64,000 nt of DNA from Liriodendron chinense (taxonomy: Eukaryota > Streptophyta > Magnoliopsida > Magnoliales > Magnoliaceae). Shown piece after piece: positions 1 through 9,994 of the stretch. The notes below the pieces were generated by a model. That model did no database searches, was not told the DNA's origin, and worked only from the letters and a program-made list of their open reading frames with translations. The number at the start of each line of letters is the position of its first letter. Positions within the stretch are counted from its first letter, which is position 1. The stretch covers positions 4,526,001 through 4,590,000 of the forward strand of contig ML058526.1 of the NCBI GenBank assembly GCA_003013855.2. The letters run 5' to 3'. A program made the position numbers and the translations under genes.

Positions 1-40
1 GATGGGCCCACATGATGAACGACCCCACAATGAAGGTGGG
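1..40. repeat. Degenerate GGGCCCAC minisatellite, left remnant
   Basis: Short stretch of the same degenerate repeat seen at 6857-7270 (units containing GGGCCCACATGATG). The LTR element at 41-6856 interrupts it: the last five bases (36-40, GTGGG) are repeated at 6857-6861 as the target-site duplication. Confidence 0.7.
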
Positions 41-1950
41 TGTTCGCTCGCCTCAAGTGTAAGGCTGCGATGTAGTAATAAATCTCGATAAGACCGAGGT
101 CGATCCACAGGGAAAGAGGTAAACAATTTCAAGTACTCTAATAACTAGAATCTAAGAAGTTTGAGAAGATGGTTTTTCACATAAAATAGAAAAATCTGAA
201 ATTAAGAAGAACTAGAGCATCAAGGATCCACTTGTAGTAGTCCAATGCCAATTCATTCATCCAAGTACAACACAATTAGAATCAAAGTCCTATCTCTCAT
301 CTAATTGGAAGATATAACATTCAAGCACAAACAGTCCCACTTAAATCTGGAAATCAGATTTCTAGTTCTAATGAAGCACATAGAACTTGAACTTGTAGCC
401 TTCGGAGTAACAGCCATGCCTATGGACTATGGCATGCTCAAGGGTTACTACAATTCGAATTCAAACAACCCAATCATGTTAATCTTAGAGAATTGCAAGG
501 AACTCATGTTCGGAGCACACAAACTCTCACAAAACTTCTAAAAAACCAAACTTTATTCAAACTAGAACTTCAAAATCCACAATTAAGAAAAGGGTACTTG
601 AAATAAAAGAATTAAAGCATTGGAACCAACTACAAATTTCACCTCTAGCTCTAGCTAAGAGGTTAGCTAAGGAAAAGCATATTAAAACTAGAACTAGAAC
701 TAAGAAAAGGAAGAAAAACTAGCTGGAGGAGGCTAGGAAGCCTCCTATGACTTGAACTCCTTGCTTCCCACGTCCTTGGTTGATTTGGAATAGAAGAGAG
801 CACCTCCTTTTATAGTGCAGCAATAGTACAGCAACATAGCAAAATTTGTTTCGCCTGGTACGGCTTAACCAATGGTCGGATTGCCTTCAAATTTGGTTTG
901 TAGCTTCTTTGTAATGTGATATTCCTCATAGATGATTTAAATTTCCAAGATTATCCTCTAAATGGGCCCACCAATCACATCATCGACCGCCTCTCAAAAT
1001 CGCACACTTTAGGTACCTTCAGAACCAGTCATCTTGCTTTCAACGCCCCGGAGTGTACAGAGGTCGGATTGATCTCAAATTTTGAACATTGGTAGAAAAC
1101 TTCCTCCTCTACATGATGGATGGATTAGATTGTCCAAAAAAATCCCAGAATGTGGTCAGAAAATTAGAACACTTAGGCCTTTTATAAACTCTGAGCAATT
1201 GGATCTTTCTGGATGGTCCATCTTTCTTCAACCGGTACGATCAAACCACACATCCTTTTGATCTGAAACTTTTGTGGTTATTCACATATGGATGTGATCT
1301 AAAATATGGTCAAAGTAGATTCTTCATATCATCAATGATGGGTCACCTGGACCGGCCCAGAGTTGAACAGCGAAATCTGAAACTTTCTAGACAGTTCGTA
1401 TTGTTTTGGCCACCACGGTCAATCCGTAGCTCCGATCGACACGAAACCGCTTGGGTTAGTTTGGCGTCGAGCTCCTCTTCGACATAGATGTGTTGGATTT
1501 CCAAATATCATTAATATGGCTTTAGAAAAGTGGTCCGAAAAATCAGAAACGGGAATGGCCTGCTGTATGCAATCTGGAAGTTGAACTTTGCATGGCCGAC
1601 CGGTCATGACCGGTCGGACAAAGCTGGCCTTGCTCCAGGGAGTGCATCCAACCGGTCATGACTGGTCGGGCCTTCTTGGCCAACCGGTCTTGACCGGTCG
1701 GACCCAGTTTTGCTTGTTTTTCTTCTTTCTTTTCTTCTCTCCTTCCTCTCTCTTTGCTTTCTTCTTTCTTTGGTCCACCTTGGGCCTTCATCAAAGGCTC
1801 CAAATGGCCCCTTTTTGGTCTCTAATTGAGTGAAGTCCGCTCTCATCCATACAATCATAAAACATGCATTAGATGGGCATTTTAATCATGAAAACCATGC
1901 ATACCATGTCATGTAGTGGGCAATGCAATGTATAAATTGGAGGTTCAACA
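41..1950 (-). repeat. 3' LTR of the LARD-like element
   Basis: On the plus strand it starts TGTTCGCTCG and ends GGTTCAACA. It matches 4947-6856 end to end with about 36 substitutions. Small open frames inside it (for example 305-541) are also present in the other LTR. They have no recognisable protein character, so I do not call them genes. Confidence 0.93.
1596..1705. repeat. ACCGGTC palindrome cluster inside the LTR
   Basis: Three spaced copies of an inverted motif of the form ACCGGTCNTGACCGGTC, at about 1597-1617, 1649-1669 and 1682-1704. Each can pair with itself. The other LTR has the same cluster at 6502-6611. Related ACCGG(T)CGG motifs occur in the solo LTR at 57320-57620, so the feature is characteristic of the family. 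A regulatory role is possible but not shown. Confidence 0.7.
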
Positions 1951-1961
1951 CACCCCCAACC
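1951..1961 (-). other. Candidate polypurine tract of the LARD-like element
   Basis: Read on the minus strand, a purine-rich run (GGTTGGGGGTG) directly abuts the start of the 3' LTR (TGTTGAACC). This is where the plus-strand primer of LTR elements lies. Confidence 0.6.
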
Positions 1962-3065
1962 AGCTTTTTGCTAGTGCCGAGCAAAACGTGCGTGAATAAG
2001 TTCAAACTTCCAAACCCAACTCTCTTTCAGAAACCATGTTTCTATCCATCCCAAGATATACAAGTATAAAATTTTGGGAAATTAGGTGATAGAAGCTGAA
2101 ATCTTGGACTCTCAAAACATAATAAGTGTCTACATGAAATTTCCGCTAATTGATTGATAAATAGAAGAACTCGAACAAATTCAACCTAGTGTGCATAGTG
2201 AAAGTTCATCTCATGAGTTTCTGGGATCATCTTCTTCATATATTAAGTAAATCAAGGATTTTAAGGTGCACAGAGCAACAACAAGCCTATGACAGGAATT
2301 TGCCTTACCGTCCTTCCGACGGCTTTCACACTACGTCCCATTTCTGGCTTTGGTTACGGTTCGACCATCCCCCGGTTGGTAATAGGTAGCCCTTTTCGAA
2401 ATTTTCCACCATTTTTCCTTCATTCCCGATTTCATCCTTTCTTTCCTTTTTCTTTTAAAATTAGATAGGATTTTTAAAAATCCATATCTTTCATTATTTT
2501 CCCATGGACAAGGATGGACAAAATACCCCGGCTTGGTTTCTCAACACCTTTATATCAAAGTCTAGCTAATCCACAAATCACATAAACCTTTCAACTCATG
2601 AAAATCGTGTAATGTGAACTTGGTGTGAAGGTGTTCAAATTTTCTATCAATCACAATAATAGGAGAACTAACATATAAAACCATTATGTTGGGAGAAATT
2701 CAAGACTTACAACATCATGCACTTCGTATCTCCTCTTCTTATACTCATATCATCTCGAATGCATGGAAATAAGGTTTTCTAAAAGAGTTTTGAAATTTTA
2801 GAAAATTCGAAAAAATTTGCGCATGTGAGGCTCGAAATGTTGCAACATGCTAGATGAGGAATCATGTCACCCCCCAACCAAATCTTGCATTGTCCTCAAT
2901 GTAAAAAGATATGCAATTAGCATGAACATGAGAGCAATGGTAAAATGTGAGAGAGTGAGAACAATAGTACCTGAGATACCAAGTTGATTAATTCTAGCAT
3001 CTTCCATTGTCTCGATGAGACTTATTCAATCCTAATTGCAGAAAAATAAATCCTAACCTACCTAC
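1962..3065. other. Non-coding interior of the LARD-like element
   Basis: About 1.1 kb between the second reading frame and the 3' LTR. I see no open frame with protein character, only AT-rich sequence with short pyrimidine runs. In an autonomous relative the pol region would lie here; it is absent. Confidence 0.6.
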
Positions 3066-3785
3066 CTACCTTTGATTAGTCCGATCAACTACATGATCAA
3101 AGTTGAGCATGATCTTCATGAATTTCAATAAATTTCTCATGAGGACCATCCAAAGTCCTGCTCGACAGTAAACATGTGTGCTTCTTATCATTGAAGTCCA
3201 ATCGTATTGTACACCACATGCATAAAAGGAGGAGATAAGAGCAGCAAAAAGATATCTCCTCAAATTCTGATTTGGGTTATGATTGATTAAAAATGGGTCA
3301 TCCCAATCAGAATTTTCAATGGGCTGAAGGACCCATGACGATGGAGAGACATTCATCAAGTTTTCATTAGTTAAAGTTGTCTCTTCCACAAATTCAGAAT
3401 TGTACGGTGTTTCCATAAATGGTAAAGAGTGTAAATCAGTAGAAAGGTGTTCTTCAGGCACTAACACCGTGTCTAACAAAATATCCAACTCCTTAATCAT
3501 CTCATCATCAAGATCATAAGAGTGGGCCAAGCATTCCTCTAGGAAATCGAGATAGTCGGATGAAGGGTCCTCATCCTCCCTTAATGATTGAAGAAATTCT
3601 GTTTCAATGGTAAGGAATTCCTCCTCTATAGAGAGGAGGTTTTCCAAAGAGAATTCTTCAGATTCAGTGGTAAGCACATTATCTAACATCGGTTGATCTT
3701 TGAAAATTTCAAATTGTGCCACCTCATCATCCAAAGGAATAGAATTTTCAATCAAAGGGAGGTCTATCACACTAAAATTTGGCAT
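3066..3785 (-). CDS. LARD-like element, downstream acidic ORF (239 aa)
   Basis: Acidic protein rich in Glu, Asp, Leu and Ser over its first 130 residues, with repeated EEFL/LEE-type segments, then a more basic and hydrophobic tail (about residues 175-239) with a Cys/Trp-containing stretch. No zinc knuckle, protease, reverse transcriptase or integrase motif is visible, and I do not recognise the family. Its ATG lies two codons past the stop of the upstream ORF (3789-4676) and in the same frame. The two may therefore once have been, or may still be expressed as, one protein of about 536 codons across a UAA. It is likely a structural or accessory product of the retroelement rather than a host gene. 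Confidence 0.6.
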   Translation of the reverse strand: MPNFSVIDLPLIENSIPLDDEVAQFEIFKDQPMLDNVLTTESEEFSLENLLSIEEEFLTIETEFLQSLREDEDPSSDYLDFLEECLAHSYDLDDEMIKELDILLDTVLVPEEHLSTDLHSLPFMETPYNSEFVEETTLTNENLMNVSPSSWVLQPIENSDWDDPFLINHNPNQNLRRYLFAALISSFYACGVQYDWTSMIRSTHVYCRAGLWMVLMRNLLKFMKIMLNFDHVVDRTNQR

Positions 3786-3788
3786 GTG

Positions 3789-4676
3789 TTATTGGTGGAA
3801 GGACTCAAAAAGATCGACTTCGGCCATCTCTCTAGCATGCATATCCTCTAGAGACTCATAATCATTATGCCCTTGGGAAAAAGAAACCATAGGTTCATAA
3901 CCATTCACCAAACCCTCATTGTAGGCAACCCCACTACCACTTTCAAATTTTATGGATTCCTCGGGTTCGTCAACCGTCATTGAAATATCTTCATCATTAA
4001 GTTCAAAGCATCCAAAAGAGATAGTGGACTCACCATAATTGATGATGACATTAGGATCATCGAAATCAATCTCCTTTAAAAGTCTATCCATTAAATCGGA
4101 AGAGGGTTGGGCTTGGATAGCCTCATCCTCCTCATTGTTGGGGATTGATTCGGTGTTCCCAATGTTGGGTTTAATATTTTGAGATGGCGAGAGGTTTTGT
4201 ATGCATTGCTCAATTATTTCCATAAACTCTCGCAGCACATCCTCAAGAGTTCGTGTCGGTTGCGGCTCATGAAAAAGAAACTCTTGAGGATAGTTGTTGG
4301 CATCCATGGTTTGCTCATCTTCCAAGTTGAAATTTTGATGCTCCCACCAATTTGGATTATGCATGTCATATGTTGGGCTTTTAGATGGTTGTTGATATGT
4401 GTAGCCATACAAGTGATCATACATTGTCCTAACCGGTGCAACATTATTCATCTCTTTCCGATACTCTCCCATTGTCTTACGTTGTGCCTCAATATGTGTA
4501 TTGTTTTCATTAATGTAATCACGCATCGTCTTACGTGGGGAGGTAGTGGAGGTTAATTGAATCTCAGAAAAATACTTATGCTTATAATGGTTCCAATCAT
4601 AATGATTTTGGGTCTCCCAATCCGACGTCTCATCCTCCAAAAGGTACTTGTACGCACCATTCGTCCAATCATACAT
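3789..4676 (-). CDS. LARD-like element, upstream acidic ORF (295 aa), gag-position protein
   Basis: First open frame downstream of the primer site in the element's own direction, so it occupies the gag position. The N-terminal third is rich in Trp, Tyr, Asn and Asp, and a short motif (KTMRDYINE, KTMGEYRKE, RTMYDHLYG) recurs three times around residues 48-90. The rest is acidic with DE-rich segments. I see no CCHC zinc knuckle and no other conserved retroviral motif. The frame ends at a UAA (3789-3791); one codon later the next ORF begins in the same frame. I chose the first ATG of the long frame. It could encode a coat-like protein or be a relic; function unknown. Confidence 0.6.
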   Translation of the reverse strand: MYDWTNGAYKYLLEDETSDWETQNHYDWNHYKHKYFSEIQLTSTTSPRKTMRDYINENNTHIEAQRKTMGEYRKEMNNVAPVRTMYDHLYGYTYQQPSKSPTYDMHNPNWWEHQNFNLEDEQTMDANNYPQEFLFHEPQPTRTLEDVLREFMEIIEQCIQNLSPSQNIKPNIGNTESIPNNEEDEAIQAQPSSDLMDRLLKEIDFDDPNVIINYGESTISFGCFELNDEDISMTVDEPEESIKFESGSGVAYNEGLVNGYEPMVSFSQGHNDYESLEDMHAREMAEVDLFESFHQ

Positions 4677-4923
4677 GATGAAATTTTAAAGAATTGGAAA
4701 CTATCCTAATCTAGGAAAAAGAACAAAAAGAAGAAAGATAAGGAGATGTTACCCAATAGAGTGAGATCTATGTCAGCAACAATGTCCTACAAAATTAAAA
4801 AAAAAAAAATTGTTAGTAATCGAAAAAAAAAAAATAGAAAATCTACTTCTATAAAAACTGAAAATCCTACCTAACTAAGATTACTTTATAGCTACTAGAA
4901 CAATTAGAACCGTTTAACCTTTT
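4677..4923 (-). other. Leader of the LARD-like element
   Basis: Untranslated leader between the primer site and the first ORF, AT-rich with poly-A runs (4796-4836). No further feature seen. Confidence 0.5.
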
Positions 4924-4940
4924 CCCCAGCAACGGCGCCA
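4924..4940 (-). other. Primer binding site, tRNA-Asp type
   Basis: On the minus strand TGGCGCCGTTGCTGGGG lies 6 nt past the end of the 5' LTR. It is the complement of the 3' end of plant tRNA-Asp (…GGCAACGGCGCCA) with one mismatch by memory. This fixes the element's orientation and matches the primer used by Athila and related elements. Confidence 0.88.
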
Positions 4941-4946
4941 AAAACT

Positions 4947-6856
4947 TGGTCGCTCGCCTCAAGTGTAAGGCTGCGATGTAGTAATAAATCTCGGTAAGAC
5001 CGAGGTCGATCCACAGGGAAAGAGGTAAACAATTCCAAGTACTCTAATAACTAGAATCTAAGAAGTTTGAGAAGATGGTTTTTCACATAAAATAGAAAAA
5101 TCTGAAATTAAGAAGAACTAGAGCATCAAGGATCCACTTGTAGTAGTCCAATGCCAATTCATTCATCCAAGTACAACACAATTAGAATCAAAGTCCTATC
5201 TCTCATCTAATTGGAAGATATAACATTCAAGCACAAACAATCCCACTTAAATCTGGAAATCAGATTTCTAGTTCTAATGAAGCACATAGAACTTGAACTT
5301 GTAGCCTTCGGAGTAACAGCCATGCCTATGGACTATGGCATGCTCAAGGGTTACTACAATTCGAATTCAAACAACCCAATCATGGTAATCTTAGAGAATT
5401 GCAAGGAACTCATGTCCGGAGCACACAAACTCTCACAAAACTTCTAAAAAACCAAACTTTATTCAAACTAGAACTTCAAAATCCACAATTAAGAAAAGGG
5501 TACTTGAAATAAAAGAATTAAAGCATTGGAACCAACTACAAATTTCACCTCTAGCTCTAGCTAAGAGGTTAGCTAAGGAAAAACATATTAAAACTAGAGC
5601 TAGAACTAAGAAAAGGAAGAAAAACTAGTTGGAGGAGGCTAGGAAGCCTCCTATGACTTGAACTCCTTGCTTCCCACGTCCTTGGTTGATTTGGAATAGA
5701 AGAGAGCACCTCCTTTTATAGTGCAGCAATAGTACAGCAACATAGCAGAATTTGTTTCGCCTGATACGGCTTAACCAATGGTCGGATTGCCTTCAAATTT
5801 GGTTTGTAGCTTCCTTGTAATGTGATCTTCCTCATAGATGATGTAGATTTCCAAGATTATCCTCTGAATGGGCCCACCAATCACATCACCGACAGCCTCT
5901 CAAAATCGCGCACTTTGGGTACCTTCAGAACCAGTCATCTTGCTTTCAACGCTCCGGAGTGTACAGAGGTCGGATTGATCTCAAATTTTGAACATTGGTA
6001 GAAAGCTTCCTCCTCTACATGATGGATGGATTAGATTGTCCAAAAAAATCCCAGAATGTGGTCAGAAAATTAGAACACTTAGGCCTTTTATAAACTCTGC
6101 GCAATTGGATCTTTCTGGATGGTCCATCTTTCTTCAACCGGTACGATCAAACCACACATTCTTTTGATCTGAAACTTTTGTGGTTATTTACATATGGATG
6201 TGATCTAATAGATGGTCAAAGTAGATTCTTCATATCATCAATGATGGGTCACCTGGACCGGCCCAGAGTTGAACAGCGAAATCTGAAACTTTCTGGACAG
6301 TTCGTATTGTTTTGGCCACCACGGTCAATCCGTAGCTCCGATCGACACGAAACCTCTTGGGTTAGTTCGGCGTCGAGCTCCTCTTCGACATAGATGTGTT
6401 GGATTTCCAAATATCATCAAGATGACTTTAGAAAAGTGGTCCGAAAAATCAGAAATGGGAATGGCCTGCTGTATGCAATCTGGAAGTTGAACTTTGCATG
6501 GCCGACCGGTCATGACCGGTCGGACAAAGCTGGCCTTGCTCCAGGGAGTGCATCCGACCGGTCATGACTGGTCGGGCCTTCTTGGCCAACCGGTCTTGAC
6601 CGGTCGGACCCAGTTTTGCTTGTTTTTCTTCTTTCTTTTCTTCTCTCCTTCCTCTCTCTTTGCTTTCTTCTTTCTTTGGTCCACCTTGGGCCTTCATCAA
6701 AGGCTCCAAATGGCCCCTTTTTGGTCTCTAATTGAGTGAAGTCCGCTCTCATCCATACAATCATAAAACATGCATTAGATGGGCCTTTTAATCATGAAAA
6801 CCATGCATACCATGTCATGTAGTGGGCAATGCAATGTATAAATTGGAGGTTCAACA
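4947..6856 (-). repeat. 5' LTR of the LARD-like element
   Basis: Copy of 41-1950, starting TGGTCGCTCG and ending GGTTCAACA on the plus strand. Its ACCGGTC palindrome cluster is at 6502-6611. The plus-strand left edge carries a block (GATGTAGTAATAAA, then CTCGATAAGACCGAGGTCGA with one base changed here) that is also shared with the solo LTR at 56246. Confidence 0.93.
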
Positions 6857-7270
6857 GTGGGGCCCACACAAATGAATGGTCCACATCAAGGTGCACCCAC
6901 TTAATGGATTGAGTGGGCTTCACATGATGGATTGCCCACATAAAAGTGTGGCCCCTCATAATGGACAACTCACATCAAGTGGGCCCCACCTAATGGATGG
7001 TCCACATCCAAGGTCTCTCATGATGGATGACCCACATCCAAAGTGGGTGGTATGGTGGATGATCCACATAGAAGGTGCACCCCACACGATGAATGGTGGA
7101 TGTCAAAAGTGGGCCCCACATGATGGACAATCCACTTCAAAGGTAAGGCCCACACTATGGACACATCAAATGTGGAGTCCACATGATGGGTGATGGGTAG
7201 TAGACATTGAGGGCCCCCACATAAAGGACAATTAGCATTGATGTTGGGCCCCACATGATAGATGGCCCAC
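6857..7270. repeat. Degenerate GGGCCCAC minisatellite
   Basis: About a dozen degenerate units of roughly 30-35 bp with the consensus sense GTGGGCCCCACATGATGGAT followed by GGTCCACATCAAAAG. This is the reverse complement of the array at 13020-14030. The LARD-like element inserted into it. The open frames across it in several phases are by-products of the repeat. Confidence 0.85.
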
Positions 7271-7479
7271 CAAAACAACCATTTGGATTGCTCTTATATT
7301 AACGTTGTTGTAATCTTTAAAAATGATGTCATCTTAAAAAAGCTCTTATTTGAAAGTTTTACCATATGTGCATATTTTAAATAAGAACTTTTTTTAGAAG
7401 ATTTTACTTAACAAGCGTATTTAAAATGATCTAAAATAAAAAGTACTTATTGAAGTAGCTCTTATTCAAGAGGCTCTTC
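7271..7479. other. AT-rich spacer
   Basis: About 200 bp of AT-rich sequence with TCTTATT repeats. No gene seen. Confidence 0.5.
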
Positions 7480-8107
7480 GGGCCGTTCGGATGGCATCTA
7501 GAAAACATTTCCAGCTTAAAATCTGGATTCCAGTAGAATCTAATTTTAACTGGTGTGTTTGGTGGTAAGTTCTAGCCAAATAGGATTCCGTCTAGAAAAC
7601 TAAATTGACTAGAACCAGGATTAGTGGAAATAGTGTGGGGACCGTTTTTACTGAAGGGAAAAGAGGCGGAAGTGAGGGTCACTGCCCCCATGTATACGTT
7701 CTACATCTATGATATATGTGTTTTATATCCACACGGTCCATCAATTTTGAGAGCTCAATTAAGGGCATTGGACAAAAAATGAGGCAGATCTAAATCTCAA
7801 GTAGGCCACACCACAGGAAAATAGTGTTGATTGAATGTTGACCATTAAAAACTTCATAGGGCCCACTATAATGTTTATTTGCCATCCAACCTGGCCATCT
7901 GTCTTGCAGGACTACAATAGGCCGGGGGTAAGGTTCTTAGGCAGATCAAGAAGCCCAAGTGGGCCATGCCACAAGCAATGGTTGGAGCAAAATTCGGATT
8001 GCACCATTTTCAACCAAACAGCAAGTTTTGATGAAACCTGGTTCCTCTCTAGCTTCAGTGGAATCTAGATTTTCTCTAGAATATGGACTCTACAACCAAA
8101 CAGACCG
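7480..8107. mobile_element. Candidate MITE carrying a palindromic element
   Basis: The left end CGGGCCGTTCGGATG pairs imperfectly with the right end (complement of CAACCAAACAGACCG). The inner flanks also mirror each other: TCTAGAAAAC near 7500 and TTTTCTCTAGA near 8070. Between about 7660 and 7990 lies a member of the dispersed GTGGGCC palindromic family. I do not see a clean target duplication, so the limits are tentative. Confidence 0.5.
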
Positions 8108-8129
8108 TTAGGGTAGAGATGCCAAAGGT

Positions 8130-8465
8130 CGAACAAAAGGAAAAGGTGGGCAGGGAATTTCTTACTGTTCAAACCTTCTTAGGATCCACAGTGATGTTTA
8201 TATTTATGCCATCCATACCGTTCATAAAGTCACTCCTACTGGGATGAACTGAAAACACAAATATTAGACTGATTCAAAACTTCTGCGGCCCACAAATATT
8301 TCAATTGTAGACGTTCAATCCTCATGTTTTCGGCCCACCTGAGTATTGGATCCGGTTCATTTTTGGTAGCATGACTTAAAATGATCTCATAAAATGGGTG
8401 GACGGGGGTGGATTTCTCACAAACATCACCGTGGGCCCCCACCTAGGGTCCCAGGGCATGAACTT
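8130..8465. repeat. Partial palindromic GGGCCCAC element
   Basis: Right-hand portion of the dispersed family, ending in GGTGGACGGG, CATCACCGTGGGCCCCCACC. It shows the family phrases ATGCCATCCATACC, GGCCCACAAATATTT and GGCCCACCTGAGT in the usual order. A closely similar stretch lies at 8895-9215. Confidence 0.7.
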
Positions 8466-8749
8466 CCTGCTAAAGGCAGAAAATCCGCGTCGGGGAAAGC
8501 CAAACGTTTGGATCTGAGCAAACACGCTATTGTCTAGTTCTGCAGAGATCTCTCGGGTGTTCGTATCTAGAGTGTATCGATCAACTTATTTAGGAAAAAG
8601 TCACTACATGCAAAATTTCGGATCAGATGCATGATCTTTCGGAGGTGCATGTGCAACCCAAATGTGGGACCCACTAATAAATCTCTTCTTTGCATAAATC
8701 GACCATCCGTTTCGACATCTTGAACATTCTCTGATTTTTGGCCGAATCC

Positions 8750-9215
8750 TTTGGCAGGAAGTTAAACCTAGGTGGGGCCCACCATGATGTTTGTCAGAGA
8801 TCCACCTCATCTATCCTTTATGTTATGACATTTAGGAACTGACATTTAGGAACTGAGACAAAAAATGAGCCCGATTCAAAGATCAAGTGGGCCGCACTAG
8901 AGGAAAAGATGGGTAGGGAAATTCCTACCGTTGAAACATTAATGGGTCTACAGTGATGTTTATATGCCATCCATACCAATCATAATGTCAATCCTAATGG
9001 GATGAACTGAGAACAAAAATATCAGCCTTATTCAAAACTTCTGTGGCCCCACGAATATTTCAACTGTAGAATTTTAATCCTCACGTTTTCAGCCCACTTG
9101 AGTCATGGATCCGGTTCACTTTTGGTCACACGTCCTAAAAGAGATCACAAAATGGATGGACGGGGTAGATTTCTCATAACCATCACGGAAGGCCCCACCT
9201 AAGTTCTCAGCGTTA
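8750..9215. repeat. Palindromic GGGCCCAC element, near full length
   Basis: It starts AGGTGGGGCCCACCATGATG and ends with its imperfect complement near 9170-9205 (CCATCACGGAAGGCCCCACC). The two arms of about 230 bp are imperfect reverse complements, as in other family copies. It contains a short tandem duplication (GACATTTAGGAACTG twice, 8827-8855). Confidence 0.72.
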
Positions 9216-9510
9216 AAAATAGTAGTGATTGAATCCACACCGTTAAAAACTTCATGGGGGCCACAAGAATGTTTATTTTCCATCCAACCTGTTGAAAAGG
9301 TCACAAATATCTGGACGAAGATACCAAACAAATATCAGCTTGACCCAAAACTTTTGTGACCCACGAGAAGCTTTTAATGGTTGGGTACCATTGTTTATTG
9401 TATTATGGTTCACCTAAGATTTAGATCTACTTAATATTTTGAATCATATTCTAAAATGAGTTTTCAAAATGAATGGACGGCATGGATGTAATACACACAC
9501 ATCACACAGT
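9216..9510. repeat. Partial palindromic element upstream of the CHX gene
   Basis: Right part of a family copy: CCGTTAAAAACTTCATGG, CATCCAACCTGTTG, GGTTCACCTAAGATTTAGAT, then ATGGACGGCATGGATGTAAT. It ends about 265 bp before the CHX start codon, so the proximal promoter of that gene is built from, or directly abuts, this repeat. Confidence 0.68.
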
Positions 9511-9775
9511 GTACGGCACGGTAAGGGATCCACCCAATCTCGGTGGATCCGGGGATCCAGCGAAGCCGCGCCCCCCGTGGGTGTAGCAAATTATTTCTCC
9601 GGTAGGGAGATTCGGGTCGGAAGGAAAGAGAAGGCTGAGTCAATGTTCAACGCCAGTTATCGCAGTTTCCTCACGTCCACACATCTCTACCTCCCTTGCA
9701 TGGATTCCTCTCTATTCTATTCTTCCAGCTGCTTCTTGTAGGGCAACAACCTTAGGCACTAAAGGGTCTCCGGGC

Positions 9776-9994
9776 ATGGATGAGTCCAATGTGACGTTCA
9801 CCCATGCCGCCCTAGGCAATTGCAACGTTGCTGGGCCAAAGGTGAGCTCATTGGGTTACTTCAATGGTGAATCTTCTTATGAATTCGCCCTCCCTGCGCT
9901 GTTGATTCAAATAGTCCTGGTGACTGTTATCACCCGGGCTGTCCGCTTCGTCTTGAGGCCTCTCAAACAACCCACAATTATTTCAGACATTATC
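9776..9994 (+). CDS. CHX: CHX exon 1 (73 codons)
   Basis: Encodes the extracytosolic N-terminus and the first membrane helix (ALPALLIQIVLVTVITRAV), ending in KQPTIISDII. The donor is ATC|GTACGC, phase 0. Confidence 0.88.

Larger units (their letters stand above)
41..6856 (-). mobile_element. Non-autonomous LTR retrotransposon (LARD-like, Athila-type primer site)
   Basis: A complete LTR element on the minus strand. Two direct LTRs of exactly 1910 bp (41-1950 and 4947-6856) bound a 2996-bp interior, and the whole is flanked by the perfect 5-bp duplication GTGGG (36-40 and 6857-6861). A tRNA-Asp-like primer site lies just inside the right LTR, so the right LTR is the 5' one. The interior has two gag-sized acidic reading frames but no recognisable protease, reverse transcriptase, RNase H or integrase, so the element must rely on another for mobility. 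By hand I count about 36 substitutions and no length change between the LTRs (about 1.9%), so insertion is recent. It sits inside a GGGCCCAC minisatellite. Confidence 0.93.

Noticed and set aside
305..541. 78-codon frame repeated at 5211-5447 with nearly identical protein
   Set aside because: It lies in both LTRs of one element, so the similarity comes from LTR identity, not from coding constraint; no protein motif.
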